Shown: piece by piece, positions 1 to 5,786 of the stretch
How the letters are laid out: each line of letters opens with the position of its first letter
Position numbering within the stretch: position 1 is the first letter of the stretch
Assembly: GCA_003223065.1 (NCBI GenBank)
Contig: QHXU01000133.1
Coordinates: forward strand, 32,423-38,208
From: Acidobacteriota bacterium
GTDB taxonomy: Bacteria > Acidobacteriota > Terriglobia > Bryobacterales > Bryobacteraceae
DNA: 5,786 nucleotides
Direction of reading: 5' to 3'
Made by a program: the position numbers and the translations under genes
The notes under the pieces: model-generated
Told to the model about the DNA's origin: nothing
Database searches by the model: none
What the model saw: the letters and a program-made list of their open reading frames with translations, nothing else

Positions 1-1359
1 ATAGACTGGCAACCCAGCCGCGATCAGCACCAGCCCGGCGACGGACTCCACCGGACTCGTGCGCAAGCTGTTGAACACCAACCCGGCCGCGCAGCCCAGG
101 AAGACAATAGGTGTCAACGGATACAGCAACGTTCGGTACGGCCGCGGCGCGTCCGGCATCCTGCGCCGCAAAACGAACACGGCGGACCCGGTCAAGCCAT
201 AGAAAATCCATTGGCCGAAGATGGTCAGGTCAGTGAGTTGGTCGAAGGTGCCTGAAAGCGCGAGAATGCAGGACCAGATCGTGATGGCCAGGATTGCCCA
301 CACCGGCGCGTGCGAGCGCTCCCCCAACTCGCCGAGCTTCGCAAATAGAACGCGGTCGCGGGCCATCGCGAACGGAACCCTCGCGAGCGACAGGATCACC
401 CCGTTCAGCGCGCCCACCACCGAAATCATGCATACAATCGACAGCAGCGCGGGGCCATGCGAGCCAAGGAACGTCCCGGCCGCTTTGGAGGCAACCGGAA
501 GCGCATCCCGGTGCAACGTGGAGTTCGACGCTGCCACATCCTCGAACGGCAGCACGTAAAAATATGCCAGGTTGGCGGCTGCGTAAAGCGCCAGAACGCT
601 CAGCACGCCGGTGATCAGCGCGCGCGGAACATTTTTTCCGGCATCTTTCACTTCGCCCGCCACCATCGGCATGAACGCCCATCCGTCGCACGCCCACAAC
701 GCGGAGAGCACCGCGGCGCCGAACGCCTTGGCTCCGCTCCAGGCGTGCCCGCCCCGCACGGCGTGAAAATGCGCCAGGTCCCCGCGCTTTGAAAAGAAGA
801 CCGCGCCGCCCACCACCCCAAGAATCCCCAGCACCTTAGCCGCGCTCAAGGCCGTCTGGATCCGCCCGCCGAAACGCACGCCGAGGCAGTTGATGACGCC
901 GAACAGAAGAATCGCCGCCACCGCTACCGCCTCCTTCAATCCCAGCTGCCACGGGATGTCGCGGCCCAGCAGGTGCAACGTTCGCTCCGCCCAGACGATG
1001 TTCATGGGAACGATCGCCGCGAGGAACGTGGCGAATCCTGCTCCGAGCGCTGCGACCCCGCCCGTAGCCACCACAAAGCGCATCCAACCGTCAAGGAACG
1101 CGGGCAGCGCTCCGTAGGCGGTGCGAAGGTAAGCGTATTCGCCGCCTGCCTGGGGCAGCATGCCGCCCAGTTCCGCATACGTAAGCGCGCCGGCGAGCGA
1201 CATCAATCCGGCCGCGCCCCACGCTGCCATCACCTGCGCCGGCGTGTCCACCTGTTGCGACATGATCGCCGCCTTGAAGAACACGCCGGTGCCGATCATC
1301 GATCCGATCGTTAACGCCGTGGCGCCGGTGAAGTCGAGCCCGCGGACCAGTTGCCTCAC
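1..1359 (-). CDS. APC-superfamily amino-acid permease (LAT/SteT-like), C-terminus off the left edge
   Basis: This is a polytopic inner-membrane transporter that probably moves amino acids by proton symport or exchange; the substrate cannot be told from sequence. Reading the minus strand gives 453 uninterrupted residues up to position 1, so the missing C-terminus is short. Diagnostic segments are GSMIGTGVF (residues 19-27, the unwound substrate-binding helix TM1), YAELGGMLPQAGGEYAYL (61-78, TM2 and the following loop), and the TM6 region LWACDGW (221-227) followed by GEVKDAGKNVPRA (235-247). Repeated hydrophobic stretches fit about 12 helices, for example around 98-118, 143-160, 172-189, 249-270, 303-325, 353-370 and 411-430. 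The start chosen is GTG at 1359, which places LVRGLDFTGA at the usual N-terminus and has a GAGGGAG-like ribosome site about 10 nt upstream. A TTG at 1401 would add 14 residues and has a weaker site. It is divergent from the SYLF gene. The family call is firm; the substrate is unknown. Confidence 0.95.
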   Translation of the reverse strand, partial: MRQLVRGLDFTGATALTIGSMIGTGVFFKAAIMSQQVDTPAQVMAAWGAAGLMSLAGALTYAELGGMLPQAGGEYAYLRTAYGALPAFLDGWMRFVVATGGVAALGAGFATFLAAIVPMNIVWAERTLHLLGRDIPWQLGLKEAVAVAAILLFGVINCLGVRFGGRIQTALSAAKVLGILGVVGGAVFFSKRGDLAHFHAVRGGHAWSGAKAFGAAVLSALWACDGWAFMPMVAGEVKDAGKNVPRALITGVLSVLALYAAANLAYFYVLPFEDVAASNSTLHRDALPVASKAAGTFLGSHGPALLSIVCMISVVGALNGVILSLARVPFAMARDRVLFAKLGELGERSHAPVWAILAITIWSCILALSGTFDQLTDLTIFGQWIFYGLTGSAVFVLRRRMPDAPRPYRTLLYPLTPIVFLGCAAGLVFNSLRTSPVESVAGLVLIAAGLPVY

Positions 1360-1487
1360 GCCAGTGCCGCTCCCTCGCGGCCGGTATTCGGTGGCGCGCA
1401 ACGCCCGCTAGCCGTCCAGACCATCTTGAGATGTTAGTACGGGGCAGGCCGCCTGTGTACAGATCTCTTTGAGGAGGAGGATCTTTG
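1360..1487. other. Divergent intergenic region between permease and SYLF gene
   Basis: This stretch must hold the start signals of both flanking genes. The only clear element is the strong ribosome-binding site of the plus-strand gene. I found no convincing -35/-10 pair on either strand. A short perfect inverted repeat, CAGGC-C-GCCTG (1445-1455), is flanked unequally by GTAC at 1437-1440 and 1457-1460. It could be an operator, but arms of this size occur readily by chance. Confidence 0.4.
1471..1480 (+). promoter_or_regulatory. Strong Shine-Dalgarno site of the SYLF gene
   Basis: The purine run GAGGAGGAGG ends 7 nt before the ATG at 1488. It decides the start in favour of this ATG over the TTG codon immediately before it (1485), which would be too close. 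It is the strongest ribosome site in the window and predicts efficient translation of the SYLF gene. Confidence 0.85.
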
Positions 1488-2159
1488 ATGAAGCTGAAAC
1501 CGTTCGCCGCGCTGGCCCTGGGCACTAGTCTTCTGTTTGCCGAATCCGATGCGCCCAAGCGCCTGGAAGTCGCAGCCGAAGACTTCAAGGAAGTGATGGG
1601 CATTCCCGAAAAATCGATCCCGCAAGACCTGCTTAACAAGGCCCAGTGCATCGTCATTGTGCCTGGCCTGAAGAAGGGGGCATTTATTTTCGGCGCCAAG
1701 TACGGCAAGGGGTTCGTCTGCTGCCGCAAAAAGAGCGGTGTAGGCTGGTCGGGGCCGGCTTCGATTCGAGTGGAGGGAGGCAGCTTCGGCCTTCAGATCG
1801 GCGGCGCGGAGACCGACGTCTTCATGCTGGTGATGAATGAGAGAGGCATGAACCGGCTGCTCTCCACCAAGTTCACGCTGGGCGGCGACATTAGCGCCGC
1901 GGCCGGGCCGGTGGGCCGCTCGACTCAGGCCGAGACGGATGCCGCCATGAGGGCGGAAATTCTAACTTGGTCACGATCGCGGGGCCTGTTTGCCGGTTTG
2001 TCGCTCAGCGGCGCCACGCTCCGCGAGGACAACGACTGGAATCGGGAACTCTACGGGCGCAAGATTGACAACCGCGAGATCATCACCAGCGAAGTTGCGC
2101 CGCCGAAAGCGGCCGCGACGCTCCTGGCGGAATTGAACCGGTACTCGAGCCGCAAATAG
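1488..2159 (+). CDS. Secreted SYLF-domain (Ysc84/DUF500) lipid-binding protein
   Basis: The 223-residue protein has an N-terminal signal peptide (Lys-2/Lys-4, hydrophobic core at about 6-18 ending LLFA, then ESDAPKR), so it is exported and probably periplasmic or envelope-associated. Residues about 50-200 form a SYLF domain: AQCIVIVPGLKKGAFIFGAK (52-71), the SGVGWSGPASI stretch (83-93), GGSFGLQIGGAETDVFMLVM (97-116), a LGGDISAAAGPVGR segment (131-144), and LFAGLSLSGATLRED (167-181) before the closing NRELYG. SYLF domains bind phosphoinositides and actin in eukaryotes (Ysc84/SH3YL1); the bacterial role is not established, though lipid binding in the envelope is the usual suggestion. The length is normal for the bacterial single-domain form. 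A Cys-Cys pair at 78-79 sits in the hydrophobic core of the domain. Its stop is one base from the next start, so the two genes are probably one transcript. Family call is firm, function inferred. Confidence 0.95.
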   Translation: MKLKPFAALALGTSLLFAESDAPKRLEVAAEDFKEVMGIPEKSIPQDLLNKAQCIVIVPGLKKGAFIFGAKYGKGFVCCRKKSGVGWSGPASIRVEGGSFGLQIGGAETDVFMLVMNERGMNRLLSTKFTLGGDISAAAGPVGRSTQAETDAAMRAEILTWSRSRGLFAGLSLSGATLREDNDWNRELYGRKIDNREIITSEVAPPKAAATLLAELNRYSSRK

Positions 2160-2160
2160 C

Positions 2161-3465
2161 ATGCCGGATCCCGAAGTCTCCGCACGGATGCGCGAGGATT
2201 GGAACGCGCGCGCCCGCGAGGACGCCGGCTACTATGTTGCCTTCGGCCGCCGGGATCAGGGCGACGCGGAGTTCTTCGCGACCGCTACCGCGGTGGTTAA
2301 CAATCTCGAACGGGAGTTGCGCCGCGTGCCGCTCACGGAACGCGGCGGATGGCGCGCTCTCGAGATCGGTTGCGGTCCGGGGCGCCTGATGCGACCCATG
2401 AGCCGGCATTTCATCCAGATCGACGGTGTGGATGTTTCGGATGAAATGATCGCCCTGGCGCGAGAGAAGTTGCGCGACGTTCCCAACGCCTATGCTCACG
2501 TCACCGACGGTGCGACGCTCGGCATGTTCCCCGATGAGGCGTTCGAGTTCGTGTATTCTTATGCCGTCTTCCAGCACATCCCGAGCCGCGACGTGGTCTT
2601 CGATTACCTGCGCGAGACCCGCCGCGTGCTAAAAACCGGTGGCCTGGCGCGGCTGCAGTTCAACGGCCTGCCCCGCACCGAAGCGGCGTTCGATACCTGG
2701 GCGGGCGTGCGTTTCACTTCGAACGAAATCCTCGAATTCGCGAAGGCTTACGACTTTCAGGTGCTCGCGCTCGACGGAGTATCGACGCAATATATGTGGA
2801 CCACCTGGCGCAAGCAGCCGCAAGGCTGGCAGGCGGCGCAAGAAAACCGGGAAATCACGGCTCTGAAGATCCGGCGCATTACCAACGCCAGCAGTTCCGA
2901 GCCGGTCGCTCCGTGCCGCGGCCGCTTCGCATCGGTCTCGATCTGGGTGGAGAATCTCCCTCCCGAAGCCGGCCTACATCATTTGCGGGTGACCGTCGGC
3001 AGCTCGTTCGGAAACGTCATATACGTTGGCCCGCCCGACACCGCCGGCTTGCAGCAGGTCACCGTGATTCTGCCCGAGCTCGAAGCGACCGGTCTGCTGC
3101 CGGTGGAGATTTATTGGCTCGGCCGGCGGATCTCTTCGACTGCGACGCTGCGCGTGATTCCGCCGGGGCCTTGCGTGCCCCGTCTGACGTCGATCAGCGA
3201 TGGCGTGAATCTGATGGGCGGAACCCGGATCGAGACTCGTTGCATAAAGATGACCCTCGAGGAGATCGCGCGTCCGCATGAAATCGAAGTGTTTGTCGAT
3301 GGCCTGCTTGTCACCGATCTGGAGTTATTCTGCGTCGATCCGCGCCCGCAGAAGTTCGAGCTGAACCTACACCTGCCCGAGGACGTCGGTCCTGGCCCCC
3401 ACCAGCTCCATTTGCGCATCGGCCGCCGCAAGCTGGCTCCGGTCACGATTGACGTTGTAGCGTAA
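2161..3465 (+). CDS. Class I SAM-dependent methyltransferase with two tandem C-terminal beta-sandwich-like domains
   Basis: The 434-residue protein has no signal peptide, so it is predicted cytoplasmic. Residues about 38-215 form a Rossmann-fold methyltransferase: motif I LEIGCGPGR (67-75) binds SAM; GVDVSDEMI (89-97) carries the acidic residue at the end of strand 2 (Asp-91) that contacts the ribose; FVYSYAVFQHI (130-140) is motif IV; RRVLKTGGLARLQFN (154-168) is the usual helix/strand-5 region. The methylated substrate is unknown. Residues about 253-434 are not methyltransferase. They look like two related beta-rich modules (about 253-335 and 339-434) that share an LPE turn and a GRR turn about 100 residues apart, resembling IPT/TIG or TIGR03437-type domains of Solibacter-like bacteria. 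ATG at 2161 lies one base after the SYLF stop, with only a weak upstream ribosome site, which suggests translational coupling. The methyltransferase call is firm; the C-terminal assignment is an inference from pattern. Confidence 0.92.
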   Translation: MPDPEVSARMREDWNARAREDAGYYVAFGRRDQGDAEFFATATAVVNNLERELRRVPLTERGGWRALEIGCGPGRLMRPMSRHFIQIDGVDVSDEMIALAREKLRDVPNAYAHVTDGATLGMFPDEAFEFVYSYAVFQHIPSRDVVFDYLRETRRVLKTGGLARLQFNGLPRTEAAFDTWAGVRFTSNEILEFAKAYDFQVLALDGVSTQYMWTTWRKQPQGWQAAQENREITALKIRRITNASSSEPVAPCRGRFASVSIWVENLPPEAGLHHLRVTVGSSFGNVIYVGPPDTAGLQQVTVILPELEATGLLPVEIYWLGRRISSTATLRVIPPGPCVPRLTSISDGVNLMGGTRIETRCIKMTLEEIARPHEIEVFVDGLLVTDLELFCVDPRPQKFELNLHLPEDVGPGPHQLHLRIGRRKLAPVTIDVVA

Positions 3466-3473
3466 GCCGCAAT
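3466..3473. other. 8-bp convergent junction with no visible terminator
   Basis: The methyltransferase stop (TAA 3463-3465) and the repressor stop (TAG, minus strand, 3474-3476) are only 8 bp apart. No hairpin followed by a T-run is visible on either strand here, so transcripts from the two sides probably overlap at their 3' ends or end by Rho. Confidence 0.6.
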
Positions 3474-4187
3474 CTACTGTGAATCCGGCAGTGAACCCGG
3501 ACTGGCTATGACCGAGATTTCACCGGCGAGCCGCTGGCTCAATCGAACCGGATCGCTCTCACCACCGATCCGGATCACGAGAGAGGCATTCCTGGTGCCT
3601 GGGTCTATCACGAGGCTCACACCCGGCACTAACCCCAATCGTTGCATCTCACGGAGGGCCGAAGGATCGCGGTCCGAGACGCTGCTGATGACGGCGGGAA
3701 CGCCGCAAACCCACTTCAGAAGAGGGAACTCCTTGCGAAATGGCACGGCGCCGCTTCGTTCCGGGATGAGATGCCCGTGAGGGTCAACCTCGGGGTCGCC
3801 CAGCTTGGCGGCGATCCGGTCTTCAAGCCGCTCCGATATAAAGTGCTCCAGGCGTTCGGCCTCCTCGTGCACCTCGTCCCAGGAATAACCGAGAAACTCA
3901 TGTAAGAAACGCTCGAGCAGGCGATGGTGACGCAGCACTTCCAAGGCCCGGCGTTTGCCGGCTTCGGCCAAGCGTACCCCGTGATGCTTCTCATACTTGA
4001 CGAAGGAAGGGCGCTGCGAGGCGAGTTTCTGGAGCATGCCCGTAACCGAGGCCGCGCGGACGCCCAGATGTTCGGCGAGCGCGTTGCTGGTGACGCGCTT
4101 CTCCTCAGGGCCGCTTAGTTCCAGAATCGCCTTGAGATAGTCGTCTACCGCTTCCGACGTAGACGAAAGAGCAGTTTTAGAAGCCAC
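3474..4187 (-). CDS. DtxR/MntR-family metal-dependent transcriptional repressor
   Basis: The 237-residue cytoplasmic regulator has the full three-domain DtxR layout. A winged helix-turn-helix spans about 12-75 (VTSNALAEHLGV then SVTGMLQKL as recognition region). A metal-binding and dimerisation domain spans about 76-150 (RHHRLLERFL and EVHEEAERLEHFIS). An SH3-like FeoA-type domain spans about 155-230 (MQRLGLVPGVSLVI). Aligned by eye to the known proteins, His-88, Glu-92, His-107, Glu-114 and His-115 match DtxR His79, Glu83, His98, Glu105 and His106. Glu-111 replaces DtxR Cys102, and Asp-16 lies where DtxR has Met10 and MntR has Asp8. That points to manganese rather than iron, but it is an inference. 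The start is GTG at 4187: an in-frame stop lies three codons upstream and no ATG occurs before residue 51. It is convergent with the methyltransferase and divergent from the TonB receptor, its most plausible neighbouring target. Confidence 0.96.
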   Translation of the reverse strand: MASKTALSSTSEAVDDYLKAILELSGPEEKRVTSNALAEHLGVRAASVTGMLQKLASQRPSFVKYEKHHGVRLAEAGKRRALEVLRHHRLLERFLHEFLGYSWDEVHEEAERLEHFISERLEDRIAAKLGDPEVDPHGHLIPERSGAVPFRKEFPLLKWVCGVPAVISSVSDRDPSALREMQRLGLVPGVSLVIDPGTRNASLVIRIGGESDPVRLSQRLAGEISVIASPGSLPDSQ

Positions 4188-4195
4188 TAATTTTT

Positions 4196-4225
4196 ATCCT
4201 ATCCGACATGCTCGGAGTCTCGCAA
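4196..4225 (-). promoter_or_regulatory. Candidate sigma70-like promoter of the DtxR-family repressor
   Basis: On the minus strand TTGCGA (4220-4225) and TAGGAT (4196-4201) are separated by 18 nt. The -10 ends 8 nt before the GTG start at 4187, so transcription would begin at or next to the start codon, giving a leaderless or nearly leaderless mRNA. Alternatively, the AGGA inside the -10 could act as a ribosome site for a transcript starting further upstream; both cannot hold for the same mRNA. Seen by eye only. Confidence 0.4.
4202..4216. promoter_or_regulatory. Inverted repeat TCCGA-N5-TCGGA, candidate operator
   Basis: Two perfect 5-bp arms flank CATGC. The element falls entirely within the 18-nt spacer of the proposed repressor promoter, a place where a bound dimer would block RNA polymerase. 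It does not match the DtxR/IdeR box or the published MntR boxes as I know them. Autoregulation by the adjacent repressor is an inference; arms this short can arise by chance. Confidence 0.35.
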
Positions 4226-4277
4226 CCGGGCCTCAGCATCCGTAAACCTTGCTATCCATGCGATCCATAACGGCTGC

Positions 4278-4306
4278 TTGCGTTGGGATGGCGTCTCCAT
4301 TAGAAT
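4278..4306 (+). promoter_or_regulatory. Candidate sigma70-like promoter of the TonB-dependent receptor
   Basis: TTGCGT (4278-4283) is followed after exactly 17 nt by TAGAAT (4301-4306), which matches the TATAAT consensus at five of six positions. Transcription would start near 4312-4314, only a few bases before the ATG at 4317. This accounts for the lack of a usable ribosome site there and argues against a start further upstream in the same frame. Confidence 0.5.
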
Positions 4307-4316
4307 CAATTTAGGC

Positions 4317-5246
4317 ATGGCTAAACTTGTCGCGGTGTGCTTTTTAGCGTTCCTTCCCATTCTGTTCAGCTTGACTGAAGTAGCCGCTCAGTCACTCGGC
4401 GGCGCCGGAACGCTGAGCGGGACCGTTAGAGATCCATCCGATGCACCGGTGCCGTCTGCCACGGTTGAGCTGTCAAACCCCGTCTCCGGCTTTTCGGCGC
4501 GGACGCGGACCGGACCCGCCGGCACTTTCCTCATCAACAATATTCCGCAGAACAATTACAGGCTTCGCGTCTCGCGCACTGGTTTTGACATGCACATCGC
4601 GGATGTCGCCGTCCGAACGGTGGTCCCGATCGATCTGAATATTCGGCTTGCGCTTGCCAGCCAGCACACCAGTGTGACGGTGGAAGCAGCGCCGGACAAC
4701 CTCGTGGAAAACAAGGCCACCGCCAGCGACACGGTCGATCGGCAGCTCATTGCCGTACTGCCCAATTTTTCTCCGGATTCCGGATTGAATACTGCCATCA
4801 TTTTCACCACGCCTGGCGTTGCCGCCGATTCAAACGGTTTTTTTCATCCTCTGGGCGACCATGCACAGGTGAGTTACGTCATCGACGGCCAACCGGTTTC
4901 GGATCAGCGCAACAAGGTTTTTTCGACCTCGATTCCAGCGAACGCCATCCAGTCGATGGAGGTGATCTCCGGCTCGCCTCCGCCTGAATACGGGGACAAG
5001 ACCAGTCTCATGATCAATGCGACGACCCGGTCGGGACTCGGCCAGAAGCCCGCCGGTAGCTTTCTCGCAAGCTACGGATCCTTCGGCACGATCCTCGAGG
5101 AGGGTACGCTCGGGCTGGGCGCTGCGCGTTGGGGCAATTTTGTGGTGGCGAATGCCGAACGAACCGGCCGCTTTCTCGATACGCCCGAGTTCCGGCCGAT
5201 GCACGACATCGGCAATACCGGAACATTTTTCGATCGTAGATTATAA
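4317..5246 (+). CDS. TonB-dependent receptor (Oar-like, carboxypeptidase-regulatory domain), N-terminal part cut by a frameshift
   Basis: This outer-membrane receptor would import a ligand using TonB energy. The visible 309 residues hold a signal peptide (MAKL then a hydrophobic core, ending near VAAQS at 22-26), a carboxypeptidase-regulatory/CNA-B-like beta domain at about 31-122 (GTLSGTVRDPSDAPVPSATV at 31-50, GPAGTFLINNIP at 66-77, YRLRVSRTGF at 81-90), a plug-like domain at about 125-240 (VSYVIDGQPVSDQR at 185-198, SMEVISGSPPPEYGD at 213-227, INATTRSG at 233-240) and the first barrel strands. I see no clear TonB box. ATG 4317 is chosen because a signal peptide begins there and a promoter ends just before it; a TTG at 4278 would add 13 residues unlike a signal peptide. 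The frame stops at TAA 5244-5246, far short of the roughly 1000 residues usual for the family, and the missing sequence continues in another frame. The ligand is unknown. Confidence 0.92.
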   Translation: MAKLVAVCFLAFLPILFSLTEVAAQSLGGAGTLSGTVRDPSDAPVPSATVELSNPVSGFSARTRTGPAGTFLINNIPQNNYRLRVSRTGFDMHIADVAVRTVVPIDLNIRLALASQHTSVTVEAAPDNLVENKATASDTVDRQLIAVLPNFSPDSGLNTAIIFTTPGVAADSNGFFHPLGDHAQVSYVIDGQPVSDQRNKVFSTSIPANAIQSMEVISGSPPPEYGDKTSLMINATTRSGLGQKPAGSFLASYGSFGTILEEGTLGLGAARWGNFVVANAERTGRFLDTPEFRPMHDIGNTGTFFDRRL

Positions 5247-5786
5247 ACCCGGTGGAAAAGATGCCGTCCATCTGAACATGATGGTGGCGCGCAATTGGCT
5301 GCAGGTTCCAAACACTTACGACCAACCGCGCCAGGATCAAAGACAGAAAGTCGTCTCGTTCAACATTGCGCCCGGATACCAACGCATTATCGACTCACGG
5401 ACCCTCGTGAGCATCAACGCGTTCTTCCGCCGCGATCAGGTGAACTATTATCCGAGCGCCGATCCTTTGGACGACTCGCCTGCGACCTTGGCGCAGGACC
5501 GCTCGCTCACTAATTTCGGCGTGCATTCGGATCTGTCGCGTGTGCAGGGACGGCATAACTGGAAGGCCGGGTTGAACGTGGCGCAAACCCGGCTTGACGA
5601 GGACTTCACCCTGGGAATCACCGATCCCTCGTACAACGCCGCGTGCCTGAGCCGAGGCTATCCCGTGCCATTACCGGGGCTGAGGGATCCGTCCCAATGC
5701 GCCGCATCGGGCTTCCAAGCCAACCCTGGTTTCTTGAGTGGCCTGCTTTCGTATGACCTGACACGCAGCGGAAGCCCATATCAATT
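5239..5786 (+). pseudogene. Frameshifted continuation of the TonB-dependent receptor beta-barrel, open to the right edge
   Basis: From about 5239 (DYKPGGKDAVHLN) this frame is open for 182 codons to the window end and reads as ordinary receptor barrel: MMVARNWLQVPNTYDQ, VSFNIAPGYQRII, LVSINAFFRRDQVNYYPS, HNWKAGLNVAQTRLDEDF, with alternating hydrophobic residues typical of strands. It fits directly after FFDR of the preceding frame, so it is the same gene out of register rather than a separate one. The first ATG in this frame (5278) has no ribosome site and no signal peptide, so independent expression as a working protein is unlikely. An automatic caller may nevertheless place a start there. 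Two cysteines in the loop near the end (AACLS and SQCAA) might pair. Whether this is a true pseudogene or a sequencing error cannot be told from one sequence. Confidence 0.85.

Noticed and set aside
230..697. 155-codon minus-strand open frame inside the permease region
   Set aside because: It is out of frame with the permease, whose own frame is continuous from 1359 to the window edge and carries all the family motifs.
1485..1487. TTG immediately before the SYLF ATG as the start codon
   Set aside because: It would sit only 4 nt from the ribosome site, while the ATG at 1488 has ideal spacing and is the usual codon.
1091..1729. 212-codon open frame on the minus strand crossing the permease start, the divergent gap and the SYLF gene
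   Set aside because: It is antisense to the SYLF gene and out of frame with the permease. Its translation is Arg/Ala/Gly-rich with no domain pattern, as expected for a shadow in GC-rich DNA.
2796..3281. 161-codon plus-strand open frame inside the methyltransferase gene
   Set aside because: It overlaps the methyltransferase in another frame and has the low-complexity composition of a shadow frame.
3484..3501. Inverted repeat TCCGG-N8-CCGGA as a terminator between the convergent genes
   Set aside because: It lies inside the C-terminal coding part of the repressor gene and no T-run follows on either strand.
4278..4280. TTG as the receptor start codon
   Set aside because: It lies within the candidate -35 element and would add a charged 13-residue extension before a complete signal peptide.
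5225..5231. Programmed -1 frameshifting at the A/T run in the receptor
   Set aside because: A -1 slip would not reach the frame that continues the barrel; a +1 or -2 shift is needed, and no known slippery signal for that is visible.

Overview
The window is GC-rich bacterial DNA that most resembles an Acidobacteriota genome of the Solibacter/Bryobacter type. That assignment is inferred from three things: a large Oar-like TonB-dependent receptor with an N-terminal carboxypeptidase-regulatory domain, a C-terminal repeat resembling the Solibacter-type TIGR03437 domain, and the gene content. No rRNA, tRNA, CRISPR array, insertion sequence or phage gene was seen. The DNA is almost entirely coding.

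Layout, left to right. Positions 1-1359 (minus) hold an APC-superfamily amino-acid permease whose 3' end lies off the left edge. Its frame stays open to the edge and it is the main gene of the first quarter of the window. A divergent gap of about 130 bp leads to a plus-strand pair: a secreted SYLF-domain (Ysc84/DUF500) protein (1488-2159) and, one base after its stop, a SAM-dependent methyltransferase with two tandem C-terminal beta-sandwich-like domains (2161-3465). This pair converges, with an 8-bp gap, on a minus-strand DtxR/MntR-family metal-dependent repressor (3474-4187). A divergent gap of about 130 bp separates the repressor from a TonB-dependent receptor (from 4317) that runs off the right edge.

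The receptor is broken in this sequence. Its first frame ends at a TAA at 5244-5246, while the expected beta-barrel sequence continues in the next frame from about 5239 to the window end. The junction is best explained by a 2-bp deletion or a 1-bp insertion at about 5226-5238.

Functional picture. The five genes do not form one obvious pathway. The most suggestive pair is the divergent metal-responsive repressor and outer-membrane receptor, which could be a regulator-target unit. The shared intergenic region carries a good sigma70-like promoter for each gene, both implying leaderless or nearly leaderless mRNAs, and a short inverted repeat lies in the spacer of the repressor's own promoter. The SYLF/methyltransferase pair is probably co-transcribed and translationally coupled. 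I see no clear evidence of a wholly new system. The items most worth a second look are the methyltransferase fusion, the repressor's metal-ligand set and control region, and the receptor frameshift.
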